From NCBI GenBank assembly GCA_920105625.2, contig OV050031.1:70689995-70753994 (forward strand): a stretch of 64,000 nt of DNA, given 5' to 3'. The translations under genes and the position numbers were made by a program. Shown here in pieces: positions 34,690 through 47,780 of this stretch; within the stretch, counting starts at the first letter, position 1; every line of letters begins with the position of its first letter. The DNA comes from Clusia tigrina (Eukaryota > Arthropoda > Insecta > Diptera > Clusiidae). The notes beneath the pieces were generated by a model, which made no database searches, was not told the DNA's origin, and saw only the letters and a list, made by a program, of their open reading frames with translations.

Positions 34690-35300
34690 GACAGCTGCAG
34701 CGACTGAGACGCCTACAGAGACCCTGACAGGGGCTGCGAAGCTGACTGAGATGCCGACTGAGGCAGATAAGGGTAGATATAGGCATACAGAAGGCAGCAG
34801 ACCCCCTAATCGACAGCAGCAGCGACTGAGACGCCTACAGAGATTCTGACAGAGGCTGAGACGCCGACTGAGGCAGATACGGGTAGATATTGACATAGAG
34901 AAGGCAGCAGACCCCCCAATCGACAGCGGCAGCGACTGAGACGCCTACATAGACCCTGACAATGGCTGCGATGCTGACTGAGACGCCGACTGAGGCAGAT
35001 AGGGGTAGATATGGGCACAGAGAAGGCATCAGAACCCCCAATCGACAGCGGCAGCGACTGAGACGCATTCAGAGATGCTGACAGAGGCTGCGACGCCGGC
35101 TGAGATGCCGACTGAGGCAGAGAAGGATAGATATAAGCATAGAGAAGGCAGCAGACCCCCCAATCGACAGCGGCAGCGACTGAGACGCCAACAGAGACGC
35201 TGACAGAGGCTGCGACGCCGACTGAGATGCCGACTGAGGCGCGTAGCAGTAGATATAGGAATAGAGAAGGCAGCAGACCCACCATTCGACAGCGGCAACA
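34690..35300 (+). repeat. Local higher-order block, copy 2
   Basis: Partner of 32650-33260 at offset 2040 bp, with a few substitutions. Shared marks include the gggcacagagaaggcatcag monomer and the gagattctgacagaggctg variant. Confidence 0.6.
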
Positions 35301-38300
35301 ACTGAGACGCTTACAGAGACCCTGATAGAGGCTGCGACGCCGATTGATATGCCGACTGAGGCAGATAGGGGTAGATATTGGCATAGAGAAGGCAGCAGAC
35401 CCACCAATCGACAACGGCAGCGACTGAGACGCCTACAGAGACGCTGACAGAGGCTGCGACGCAGACAGATGCTGCGACGCCGACTGAGACGCCGACTGAG
35501 GCAGAGAGGGGTAGACATAGGCATAGAGAAGTCAGCAGAGACCTCAATCGATAGCGGCAACTAATGAGAAGCCTACAGAGACGCTGACAGAGGCTGCGAC
35601 GCCGACTGAGATGCCGACTGAGGCAGGTAGGGGTAGATATAGGCATAGAGAAGGCAGCAGACCCCCAAATCGACAGCGGCAGCGACTGAGACTCCTACAG
35701 AGCCTCTGACGCCGGCTGAGGCAGATACGGGTAGATATTGACATAGAGAAGGCAGCAGACCCCCCAATCGACAGCGGCAGCGACTGAGTGCCTACATAGA
35801 CTGTGACAATGGCTGCGATGCCGACTGAGACGCCGACTGAGGCAGATAGGGGTAGATATAGGCAAAGAGAAGGCATCAGAACCCCCAATCGAGGCTGCGA
35901 CGCCGACTGAGACGCCGACTGAGGCAGAGAAGGGTAGATATAGGCATAGAGAAGGCAGCAGACCCCCCAATCGACAGCGGCAGCGACTGAAACGCCTACA
36001 GAGACGCTGACAGAGGCTGCGAAGCCGACTGTGATGCCGACAGAGGCGCGTAGTAGTAGATATAGGAATAGAAAAGGCAGCAGACCCACCAATCGACAGC
36101 GGCAACAACTGAGACGCCTACAAAGACGCTGATAGAGGCTGCGACGCCGACTGAGTTGCCGACTGAGGCAGATAGGGGTAGATATAAGCATACAGAAGGC
36201 AGCAGACCCCCAATCGACGGCGGCAGCGACTGACACGTCTACAGAGACGCTGACAGAGGCTGCGACGCCGACAGAGGCTGCGACGCAGACAGTGGCTGCG
36301 ACGCCGACTGAGGCAGAGGGGGTTAGTCATACGCGTAGAGAAGGCAGCAGACAACCCAATCGAGAGCGGCAACAACTGAGACCCATACAGAGACGCTGAT
36401 AGAGGCTGCGACGCCGACTGATATGCCGACTGAGGCAGATAGGGGTAGATATTAGCATAGAGAAGGCAGCAGACCCAGCAATCGACAGCGGCAGCGACTG
36501 AGACGCCTACAGAGACGCTGATAGAGGCAGCGACGCCGACTGACTTGCCGACTGAGGCAGATAGAGGTAGATATAGGCATACAGAAGGCAGCAGACCCCC
36601 CCAATCGACGGCGACAATAAATGAGACGCCTACAGAGACGCTGACAGAGGCTGCGACGCCGACTGAGATGCCGACTGAGGCGCGTAGGGGTAGATATTGG
36701 CATAGAGAAGGCAGCAGACCCACCAATCGACAGCGGCAGCGACTGAGACGCCTACAGAGACGCTGATAGAGGTTGCGACGCTGACAGATGCTGCGACGCC
36801 GACTGAGACGTCGACTGAGGCAGAGAGGGGTAGACATAGGCATAGAGAAGCCAGCAGCCACCTCAATCGACAGCGACAACAAATGAGACGCCTACAGAGA
36901 CGCTGACAGAGGCTGCGACGCCGACTGAGATGCCGACTGAGGCGCGTAGGGGTAGATATAGGCATAGAGAAGGCAGCAGACCCCCCAGTCGACAGCGGTA
37001 GCGACTGAGACACCTACAGAGACGCTGACAGAGGCTGCGATGCCGACTGAGGCAGATAGGGGTAGATATTGGCATAGAGAAGGCCGCAGACCCCCCAATT
37101 GACAGCAGCAGCAACTGAGACGCCTACAGAGACGCTGACAGAGGCTGCGACGGCGACAGAGTTGCCGACTGAGGCAGATAGGGTTAGATATATTCATACA
37201 GAAGGCAGCAGACCCCCCAATCGACAGCGGCAGCGACTGAGACGCCTACAGAGACGCTGACAGAGGCTGCGACGCCGGCTGAGATGCCGACTGAAGCAGA
37301 TAAGGGTAGATATAGGCATACAGAAGGCACCAGACACCCCAATTGACAGTGGCAGCGACTGAGACGCCCACAGAGACTCTGACAGAGGCTGAGACGCCGA
37401 CTGAGGCAGATACGGGTAGATATCGACATAGAGAAGGCAGCAGACCCCCCAATCGACAGCGGCAGCGACTGAGACACCTACAGAGACGCTGCCAGAGGCT
37501 GCGACGCCGACTCAGGCAGATAACGGTAGATATTGGTATAGAGAATGCAGCAGACCCCCCAATCGACAGCGGCAGCGACTGAGACGCCTAGAGAGACTCT
37601 CACAGAGGCTGCGACGCCGACTGAGGCAGAGAGGGTTAGACATAGGCGTAGAGAAGGCAGCAGACAACCCAATCGAGAGCGGCAACAACTGAGACACATA
37701 CAAAGAAGCTGAGAGATGCTGCGACTCCGACTGATATGCCGACTGAGGCAGATAGGGGTAGATATTGGCATAGAGAAGGCAGCAGACCCACCAATCGACA
37801 GCGGCAGCGACTGAGACGCCTACAGAGACGCTGACAGAGGCTGCGAAGCCGACTGTGACGCCGACTGAGGGGTGTAGTAGTATTTATAGGAATAGAGAAG
37901 GCAGCAGACACACCAATCGACAGCGGCAACAACTGAGACGCCTACAGAGACGCTGATAGGGGCAGCGACGCCGACTGAGTTGCCGACTGAGGCCGACAGG
38001 GGTAGATATAGGCATACAGAAAGGCAGCAGACCCCCCAATCGACGGCGGCAGCGACTGAGACGCCTACAGAGACGCTGATAGAGGCTGCGACGCTGACAG
38101 GTAGGGGTAGATATAGGCATTGAGAAGGCAGCAGACCCACCAATCGACAGCGGCAGCGACTGAGACGCCTAGAGAGAGGCTGATAGAGGCTGCGACGCTG
38201 ACAAATGCTGCGACGCCGACTGAGACGCCGACTGAGGCAGAGAGGGGAAGACATAGGCATAGAGAAGGCAGCAGACACCTCAATCGACAGCGACAACAAA

Positions 38301-41300
38301 TGAGACGCCTACAGAGACGCTGACAGAGGCTGCGACGCGGACTGAGATGCCGACTGAGGCGCTTAGGGGTAGATATTGGCATAGAGAAGGCAGCAGACAA
38401 CCCAGTCGACAGCGGTAGCGACTGAGACACCTACAGAGACGCTGACAGAGGCTGCGACGCCGACTGAGGCAGATAGGGGTAGATATTGGCATCGAGAAGG
38501 CAGCACACCCCCCCAATCAACAGCGGCAGCTACTGAGACGCCTACAGTGACGCTGACAAGAGGCTGCGACGCCGACTGAGACGCCAACTGAGGCAGATAG
38601 GGGTAGATATAGGCATAGAGAAGGCAGCAGACCCCCCAATCGACAGCAGCAGCGACTGAGACGCCTACAGAGACGCTGACAGAGGCTGCGACGGCGACAG
38701 ATTTGCCGACTGAGGCAGATAGGCTTAGATTTATTCATACTGAAGGCAGCAGACCCCACAATTGACAGCGGCAGCGACTGAGACGCCTACAGAGACGCTG
38801 ACAGAGGCTGCGATGCCGACTGAGATGCCGACTGATGCAGATAAGGGTAGATATAGGCATACAGAAGGCAAAAGACACCCCAATTGACAGCGGCAGCGAC
38901 TGAGACGCCTACAGAGACTCTGACAGAGGCTGAGACGCCGACTGAGGCAGATACGTGTAGATATTGACATAGAGAAGGCAGCAGACCCCCCAATCGACAG
39001 CGGCAGCGACTGAGACACCTACAGAGACGCTGACAGAGGCTGCGACGCCGACTGAGGCAGATAACGGTAGATATTGGTATAGAATGCAGCAGACCCTCCA
39101 ATCGACAGCGGCAGGGACTGAGACGCCTAGAGAGACGCTCACAGAGGTTGCGAAGCCGACTGTGGCGCCGACTGTGGCAGATAGGGGAAGAGATAGGCAT
39201 AGAGAAGTCAGCAGACCCCCCAATCAACAGCGGCAGCGACTGAGACGCCTACAAAGACGCTGACATAGGCTGCGACACCGACTGAGACGCCGACTTAGGC
39301 AGATAGGGGAAGATATAGGCATAGAGAAAACAGGAGTCCCCCCCAATCGACAGCGGCAGCGACTGAGACGCATTCAGAGAGGCTGACAGAGGCTGCGACG
39401 CTGACTGAGACGCCGACTGGGGCAGATAAGGGTAGACATAGGCATAGAGGAGGCAGCAGACCCCCCAATCGACAGCGACAACAAATGAGACGCCTACAGA
39501 GACGCTGACAGAGGCTGCGACGCCGAATGAGATGCCGACTGAGGCGCGTAGGGGTACATATAGGCATTGAGAAGGCAGCAGACCCACCAATCGACAGCGG
39601 CAGCGACTGAGACGCCTACAGAAACGCAGACAGATGCTGCGACGCCGACTGAGACGCCGAGTGAGGCAGAGAGGGGTAGACATAGGCAAAGAGAAGGCAG
39701 CAGACACCCCCAATGGACAGCGGCAGCGACGGAGACGCCTACATAAACGCTGACAATGGCTGCGATGCCGACTGAGACGCCGACTGAGACACCGGCTGAG
39801 GCAGATACGGGTAGATATTGACATAGAGAAGGCAGCAGACCCCCCAATCGACAGCGACAGCGACTGAGACGCCTACATAGACTCTGACAATGGCTGCGAT
39901 GCCGACTGAGACGCCGACTGATTCAGATAGGGGTAGATATAGGAAAAGAGAAGGCATCAGAACCCCCAATCGACAGCGGCAGCGACTGAGACGCATTCAG
40001 AGACGCTGACAGAGGCTGCGACGCCGACTGAGACGCCGACTGAGGCAGAGAATGGTAGATATAGGCATAGAGAAGGCAGCAGACCCCCCAATCGACAGCG
40101 GCAGCGACTGAAACGCCTACAGAGATGCTGACAGAGGCTGCGAAGCCGACTGTGATGCCGACAGAGGCGCGTAGTAGTAGATATAGGAATAGAGAAGGCA
40201 GCAGACCCACCAATCAACAGCGGCAACAACTGAGACGCCTACAGAGAAGCTGATAGAGGCTGCGACGCCGACTGAGGGTTCCGACTGAGGCAGATAGGGG
40301 TAGATATAGGCATAGAGAAAACAGGAGTCCCCCCAATCGACAGCGGCAGCGACTGAGACGCATTCAGAGAGGCTGACAGAGGCTGCGACGCTGACTGAGA
40401 CGCCGACTGGGGCAGATAAAGGTAGACATAGGCATAGAGGAGGCAGCAGACCCCCCAATCGACAGCGGCACCGACTGATACGCTTACAGAGATGCTGACA
40501 GAGGCTGCGACGCCGACTGAGATGCCGACTGAGGCGCGTAGGGGTAGATATAGGCATTGAGAAGGCAGCAGACCCCCCAATCGACAGCGACAACAAATGA
40601 GACGCCTACAGAGACGCTGACAGAGGCTGCGACGCCGACTGAGGCAGATAGGGGTAGATATAGGCATAGAGAAGGCAGCAGACCCCCCAATCGACAGCGG
40701 CAGCGACTGAGACGCCTACAGAGACGCTGACAGAGGCTGCAACGCTGACAGAGGCTGCGACGCCGACAGAGGCTGCGACGCCGACTGAGGCAGAGAGGGT
40801 TAGTCATAGGCGTAGAGAAGGCAGCAGACTACCCAATCGAGAGCGGCAACAACTGAGACCCATACAGAGACGCTGATAGAGGCTGCGACGCCGACTGATA
40901 TGCCGACTGAGGCATATAGGTGTAGATGTTGGCTTAGAGAAGGCAGCAGACCCACCAATCGACAGCTGCAACAACTGAGACGCCTACAGAGATGCTGATA
41001 GCGGCAGCGATGCCGACTGACTTGCCGACTGAGGCAGATAGGGGTAGATATAGGCATACAGAAGGCAGCAGACCCCCCAATCGACGGCGGCAGCGACTGA
41101 GACGCCTACAGAGACGCTGATAGAGGCTGCGACGCTGACAGATGCTGCGACGCCGACTGAGACGCCGACTGAGGCAGAGAGGGGTAGACATAGGCATAGA
41201 GAAGGCAGCAGACACCTCAATCGACAGCGACAACAAATGAGACGCCTACAGAGACGCTGACAGAGGCTGCGATGCCGACTGAGATGCCGACTGAGGCGCG

Positions 41301-41891
41301 TAGGGCTAGATATAGGCATTGAGAAGGCAGCAGACCCACCAATCGACTGCGGCAGCGACTGAGACGCCTACAGACACGCTGGCAGAGGCTGCGAAGCCGA
41401 CTGTGACGCCGACTGAGGCGCGAAGGGGTAGATAAAGGCATAGAGAAGGCAGCAGACCCACCAATCAACAGCGGCAGCGACAGAGACACCTACAGAGCCT
41501 CTGACAGATGCGGCGACGCAAACTGAGGCAGATAGGGGTAGATATTGGCATAGAGAATGCAGCAGACCCCCCATCGACGGCGGCAGCGACTGAGACGCCT
41601 ACAGAGACGCTGACAGAGGCTGCGACGATAACAAATGCTGCGACGCCGACTGAGACGCCGACTGCGGCAGAGAGGGGTAGACATAGGTAGGCGTCTAAGT
41701 TGTTGCCGCTGTCGATTGGGGGGTCTGCTGCCTTCTCTATGCCACTATCTACCCCTATATGCCTCAGTCGGCATCTCAGTCGGCGTCGCAGCCTCTATCA
41801 GCGTCTCTGCCTGCGTCTCAGTTGTTGCCGCTGTCGATTGGGTTGTCTGCTGCCTTCTCTATGCCTATGCCTAACCATCTCTGCCTCAGTC

Positions 41892-41963
41892 GGCGTCGCA
41901 GCCTCTGTCGGCGTCGCAGCCTCTGTCGGCGTCGCAGCCTTTGTCGCCGTCGCAGCCTCTGTC
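41892..41963 (-). repeat. Four-copy 18-bp internal repeat
   Basis: Four tandem copies of ggcgtcgcagcctctgtc (two with one change each) lie inside one inverted monomer where others have one or two. It is a second, 18-bp, internal growth unit besides the 12-bp one. Confidence 0.85.
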
Positions 41964-42259
41964 AGCGTCTCTGTAGGCGTCTCAGTCGCTGCCTCTGTCG
42001 ATTGGGAAGTCTGCTGCCTTCTCTATGCCTATATCTACCGCTATCTGCCTCAGTCGGCGTCTCAGTCGGCGTCGCAGCATCTGTCAGCGTCTCTGTAGGC
42101 GTCTCAGTCGTTGCCGCTGTCGATTGGAGCGGGGGCGGGGACTGCTGCCTTCTCTATGCCTATATCTACTCCTCTCTGCCTCAGTCGGCGTCTCAGTCGG
42201 CTTCGCAGCCTCTGTCAGCGTCTCTGTAGGCGTCTCAGTTGTTGCCGCTGTGGATTGGA

Positions 42260-42273
42260 GGGGGGGGGGGGGG
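42260..42273 (-). repeat. Expanded G tract (G14) in the inverted block
   Basis: Fourteen consecutive G residues on the plus strand. It is the inverted-orientation counterpart of the expanded C tracts at 26998 and 27823. Confidence 0.78.
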
Positions 42274-45200
42274 TCTCGTGCCTTCTCTATGCCTATATCT
42301 ACCTCTATCTGCCTCAGTCGGCGTCTCAGTCGGCGTCGCAGCCTCTGTCAGCGTCCCTGTAGGCCTCTCAGTCGCTGCCGCTGTCGATTGGGGTGCCTGC
42401 TGCCTTCTATATGGCTATATCTACCCTTATCTGCCTTAGTCGGCGTCTCAGTCGGCGTCGCAGCCTATGACAGCCTCTCTGAATGCGTCTCAGTCGCTGC
42501 CGCTGTCGATTGGGGTGCCTGCTGCCTTCTATATGCCTATATCTACCCCTATCTGCCTCAGTCGGCGTCGCAGCCTCTGTCAGCGTCTCTGTAGGCGTCT
42601 TAGTCGCTGCCGCTATCGATTGGGGGGTCTGCTGCCTTATCTATGCCAATATCTACCCCTCTCTGCCTCAGTCGGGGTCTCAGTCGGCGTCGCAGCCTCT
42701 GTCAGCGTCTCTGTAGGCGTCTCAGTCACTGCCGCTGTCGATTGGGGGATCTGCTGCCTTCTCTATGCCAATATGTACCCCTCTCTGCCTCAGTCGGCGT
42801 CGCAGCCTCTGTCAGCGTCTTCGAATAATTCTCAGTTGCTGCCGCTGTCGATTGGGGGGTCTGATGCCTTCTCTATGCCTATATCTACCCTTTCTGTCTC
42901 AGTCGGCGTCTCATTCGGCATCGCAGCCATTGTCAGGGTCTATGTAGGCGTCTCAGTCGCTGCCGCTGTCGATTGGGGGGGGGGGTCTGCTGCCTTCTCT
43001 ATGCCTATAGCTACCCCTACCTGCCTCAGTCGGCGTCGAAGTCTCTCTCAGCGTCTCTGAATAAGTCTCAGTCGCTGCCGCTGTCGATTGAGGGGCTGCT
43101 GCCTTCTCTATGTCTATATCTACCCCTCTCTGCCTCAGTCGGCGTCTCAGTCGCCGGCGCAGCCTCTGTCAACGTCGCAGCCTCTGTCAGCGTCTCTGTA
43201 GGCGTCTTAGTCGCTTCCGCTGTCGATTGGGGGTTCTGCTGCCTTCTCTATGCCTATATCTATCCCTATCTGCCTCAGTCGGCGTCTCAGTTTGCATCAA
43301 AGCCTCTGTCAGCGTCTCTGTAGGCGTCTCAGTCGCTGCCGCTGTCGATTGGGGGGTCTGCTGCCTTCTCTATGCCAATATCTACCCCTCTCTGCCTCAG
43401 TCGGGGTCTCAGTCGGCGTCGCAGCCTCTGTCAGCGTCTCTGTAGGTGTCTCAGTCGCTGCCGCTGTCGATTGAGGGGTCTGCTGCTTTCTCTATGTCTA
43501 TATCTACCCCTACCTGCCTCAGTCGGCATCTCAGTCGGCGTCGCAGCCTCTATCAGCGTCTCTGTAGGCGTCTCAGTCGCTGCCGCTGTCGATTGGGGGT
43601 CTGCTGCCTTCTGTATGCCAATTTCTACCCCTATCTGCCTCAGTCGGCAACTCAGTCGGCGTCGCAGCCTCTATCAGCGTATCTGTAGGCGTCTAAGTTG
43701 TTGCCGCTGTCGATTGGTGGGACTGCTGCCTTCTGTAAGCCAATTTCTACCCCTATCTGCCTCAGTCGGCAACTCAGTCGGCGTCGCAGCCTCTATCAGC
43801 GTCTCTGTAGGCGTCTAAGTTGTTGCCGCTGTCGATTGGTGGATCTGCTGCCTTCTCTATGCCTATATCTACCCCTACGCGCCTCAGTCGGTGTCACAGT
43901 CGGCTCCGCAGCCTCTGTCAGCGTCTCTGTAGGCGTCTCAGTCGCTGCCGCTGTCGATTGGGGGGGTCTGCTGCCTTCTCTATGCCAATATCTACACCTA
44001 TCTGCCTCAGTCGGCATCTCAGTCGGCGTCGCAGCCCCTATCAGCGTCTCTGCATGCGTCTCAGTTGTTGCCGCTGTCGATTGGGTTGTCTACTGCCTTC
44101 TCTATGCCTATGCCTAACCATCTCTGCCTCAGTCGGCGTCTCAGTTGGCGTCGCAGCATCTTTCAGCGTCTCTGTAGGCGTCTCAGTCAATGCCGCTGTC
44201 GATTGGGGGGTCTGCTGCCTTCTCTATGCATATATCTACCTCTATCTGCCTCAGTCGGCGTCTCAGTTGGCGTCTCAGTCGGCGTCGCAGCCTCTATCAG
44301 CGTCGCTGTAGGCCTCTCAGTCGCTGCCGCTGTCGATTGGGGTGCCTGCTGCCTTCTATATGCCTATATCTACCCTCTCTGCCTCAGTCGGCGTCGCAGC
44401 CTCTGTCAGCGTCTCTGTGAGCGTCTCAGTAGCTGCCGCTGTCGATTGGGGGTCTGCTGCCTTCTCTATGCCTATATCTACCCCTATCTGCCTCAGTCGG
44501 CGTCGCAGCCTCTCTCAGCGTCTCTGTAGGCGAGTCAGTAGCTGCCCCTGTCGATTGAGGGTCTGCTGCCTTCTCTATGCCTATATCTACCCCTATCTGC
44601 CTCAGTCGGCGTCTCAGTCGGCGTCGCAGCCTCTGTCAGCGTCTCTGTAGGCGTCTGAGTAGCTGCCGCTGTCGATTGGGGGTCTGCTGCCTTCTCTATG
44701 CCTATATCTACCCCTATCTGCCTCAGTCGGCGTCTTAGTCGCCGTCGCAGCCTCTGTCAGCGTCTCTGTAGGCGTCTCAGTCGCTGCCGCAGTCAATTGG
44801 GGGGTCTGCTGCCTTCTCTATGCCCATATTTACCTCTATATGCCTCAGTCGGCGTCGCAGCTTCTGTCAGCGTCGCAGCCTCTGTGAGCGTCTCTGTAGG
44901 CGTCTCAGTTGCTGCCGCTGTCGATTGGGGGGTCTGCTGCCTTCTCTATGCCTATATCTACCCCTATCTGTCGCAGTCGGCGTCTCCGTCGGCATCTCAG
45001 TCGGCGTCGCAGCCTCTGTCAGCCTCTCTGAATGCGTCTTAGTCGCTGCCGCTGTTGACTGGGGGGTCTGCTGCCTTCTCTATGCCTATATCTACCCCTA
45101 TCTGCCTCAGTCGGCGTCGCAGCCTATGTCAGCGTGGCTGTAGGTGTCTCAGCCGCTGCAGCTGTTGATTGGGGGGTCTGCTGACTTCTATATGCCTATC

Positions 45201-46779
45201 TCTTCCCCTATCTGCCTCAGTCGGCGCCACAGTCAGCTTCGCAGCCTCTGTCAGCGTCTCTGTAGGCATCTCAGTCGCTGCCGTTGTCGATTGGGGGGTC
45301 TGCTGCCTTCTGTATGCCTATATCTACATCCATCTGCCTCAGTCGGCATCTCAGTCGGCGTCGCAGCCTCTGTCAGCGTCTCTGTAGGCGTCTCATTTGT
45401 TGCCGCTGTCGATTGGGGGGTCTGCTGCCTTCTCTGCCTATGTCTACCCCTCTCTACCTCCGTCGGCGTCTCAGTCAGCGTCGCAGCCTCTGTCAGCGTC
45501 TCTGTAGGCGTCTCAATCGCTGCCGCCGTCAATTGGGGGTCTGCTGCATTCTCTATGCCAATATCTACCCCTATCTGCCTCAGTCGGCGTCGCAGCCTCT
45601 TGTCAGCGTCTCTGTAAGCATCTCAGTCGCTGCCGTTGTCGATTGGGGGTTCTGCTGCCTTCTCTATGCCTATATCTACCCCTATCTGCCTCAGTCGGCG
45701 TCTCAGTCGGCGTCTCAGTCGGCGTTGCAGCCTCTGTCAGCGGCTCTGTAGGTGTCGCAGTCGCTTCCGCTGTCGATTGGGGGGTCTGCTGCCTTCTCTA
45801 TACCAATATCTTCCCCTCTCTGGCACAGTCGGGGTCTCAGTCGGCGTCGCAGCCTCTGTCAGCGTCTCTGTAGGCGTTTCAGTCGCTGCCGCTGTCGATT
45901 GGGGGTTTGCTGCCTTCTGTATGCCTAATCTACCCCTATCTGCCTCAGTCGGCATCTCAGTCGGCGTCGCAGCCTCTTGTCAGCGTCTCTGTAGGCGTCT
46001 CAGTCGCTGCCGCTGTCGATGAGGGGGTCTGCTGCCTTCTCTATGCCTATATCTACCCCTAGCTGCCTCAGTCGGCGTCTCCGTCGGTATCTCAGTCGGC
46101 GTCGCAGCCTCTGTCAGCGTCTCTGTAGGCGTCTCAGTCACTGCCGCTGTCGATTAGGGGGTCTGCTGCCTTCTCTATGCCTATATCTACCCCTATCTGC
46201 CTCAGTCGGCATCTCAGTTGGCGTCGCAGCCTCTTGTCAGCGTCTCTGTAGGCATCTCAGTCGCTGACGTTGTCGATTGGGGGGTCTGCTGCCTTCTCTA
46301 TGCCTATATCTACCCCTATCTGCCTTAGTCGGCGTCTCAGTCGGCGTCGCAGTCCACGTCGCAGCATCTGTCAGTGTCTCTGTAGGCGTCTCAGTCCTTG
46401 CCGCTGTCGATTGTGGGGTCTGCTGCCTTCTCTATGCAAATAACTACCTCTATCTGCTCAGTTGGCGTCTCAGTCGGCGTCGCAGCCTCTGTCAGCGTCC
46501 CTGTAGGCCTCTCAGTGGCTGCCGCTGTCGATTGGGGTGTCTGCTGCCTTCTCTATGCCTATATTTACCTCTATATGCCTCAGTCGGCGTCGCAGCCTCT
46601 ATCAACGTCTCTGTAGGCGTCTCAGTTGTTGCCGCTGTCGATTGGGTTTTCTGCTGCCTTCTCTATGGCTATGTCTAACCATCTCTGCCTCAGTCGGTGT
46701 CTCAGTCGGCATCGCAGCCTCTGTCAGCGTCGCAGCTTCTGTGAGCGTCTCTGTAGGCGTCTCAGTCGCTGCCGCTGTC

Positions 46780-47780
46780 GATTGGGGGGTCTTCTGCCTT
46801 CTCTATGCCTATATCTACCCCTATCTGCCTCAGTCGGCGTGTCAGTCGGCGTCTCAGTCGGCATCGCAGCCTTTGTCAGTATCTCTGTAGGCGTCTCAGT
46901 CACTGCCGCTGTCGATTGGGGGGGTCTGCTGCCTTATATATGCCTATATCTACCATTATCTGCCTCAGTAGGCGTCTCAGTCGGCGTTGCAGCCTCTGTC
47001 AGCCTCTCTGAATGCGTCTCAGTCGCTACCGTTGTCGATTGGGGGGTCTGCTGCCTTCTCTATGCCTATATCTACCCCTATCTGCCTCAGTCGGCGTCTC
47101 AGTCGGCGTCGCAGCCTATGTCAGCGTGTCTGTAGGTGTCTCAGTGGCTGCAGCTGTTGATTGGGGGGTCTGCTGACTTCTCTATGCCTATGTCTTCCCC
47201 TATCTGCCTCAGTCGGCGCCACAGTCAGCTTCGCAGCCGCTGTCAGCGTCTCTGTAGGTGTCTCAGTCACTGCCGCTATCGATTGGGGGGTCTGCTGCCT
47301 TCTCTATGCCTATATCTACCCCTATCTGCCTCAGTCGGCGTCTCAGTCGGCGTCGCAGCGCCTTGTCACCGTCTCTGTAGGCATCTCAGTCGCTGCCGTT
47401 GTCGATTGGGGGGTCTGCTGCCTTCTCTATCCCTATATCTACCCCTATCTGCCTCAGTCGGCGTCGCAGCCTCTTGTCAGCGATTCTGTAGGCATCGCAG
47501 TCGCTGCCGTTGTCGATTGGGGGGTCTGCTGCCTTCTGTATGCCTATATCTACATCCATCTGTCTCAGTCGGCATCTCAGTCGGCGTCGCAGCGTCTGTC
47601 AGCGTTTCTGTAGGCGTTTCTGTAGGCGTCTCATTTGTTGCCGCTGTCGATTGGGGGGTCTGCTGCCTTCTCTGCCTATGTCTACCCCTCTCTACCTCCG
47701 TCGGCATCTCAGTCGGCGTCGCAGTCTCTGTCAGCGTCTCTGTATTTGTCTCAGTCGCTGCCGCCGTCGATTGGGGGGTC
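46780..47780 (-). repeat. Higher-order block inside the inverted segment, copy 1
   Basis: Monomer order here recurs at about 50910-51810. Offsets are 4138 bp (47136 with 51274) and then 4027 bp (47510 with 51537), so copy 2 is one monomer shorter. A looser relation links 45144 with 49919. Edges are approximate. Confidence 0.6.

Larger units (their letters stand above)
25103..41687 (+). repeat. Satellite array block 2b, direct orientation
   Basis: 16.6 kb of the same 110/122-bp monomers without BEL sequence. It is a patchwork of monomer subtypes, such as gcgacaacaaatgagacgcc, gtgacgccgactgaggcgcg, and a short form with gcattcagagaggctgac. Local block duplications occur at about 1.7-2.04 kb spacing. 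Some monomers are internally truncated (for example 26640-26680 and 28680-28720, where ggcagcgactgag follows agagaa directly). No open frame beyond the three-monomer artefacts, and no unrelated sequence, was seen. Confidence 0.93.

Noticed and set aside
5088..41500. Dozens of minus-strand open frames of 60-350 codons with recurring Arg/Ser/Cys/Leu-rich sequence (for example PICLSRRLSRRRSLCQ).
   Set aside because: Each follows monomers of 110 or 122 bp (both 2 modulo 3), so every monomer is read in a different frame and the run ends after about three monomers at the same ctgTAGgcg. The starts are the recurring ctATGcc. They reflect a stop-poor repeat and not selection for protein.
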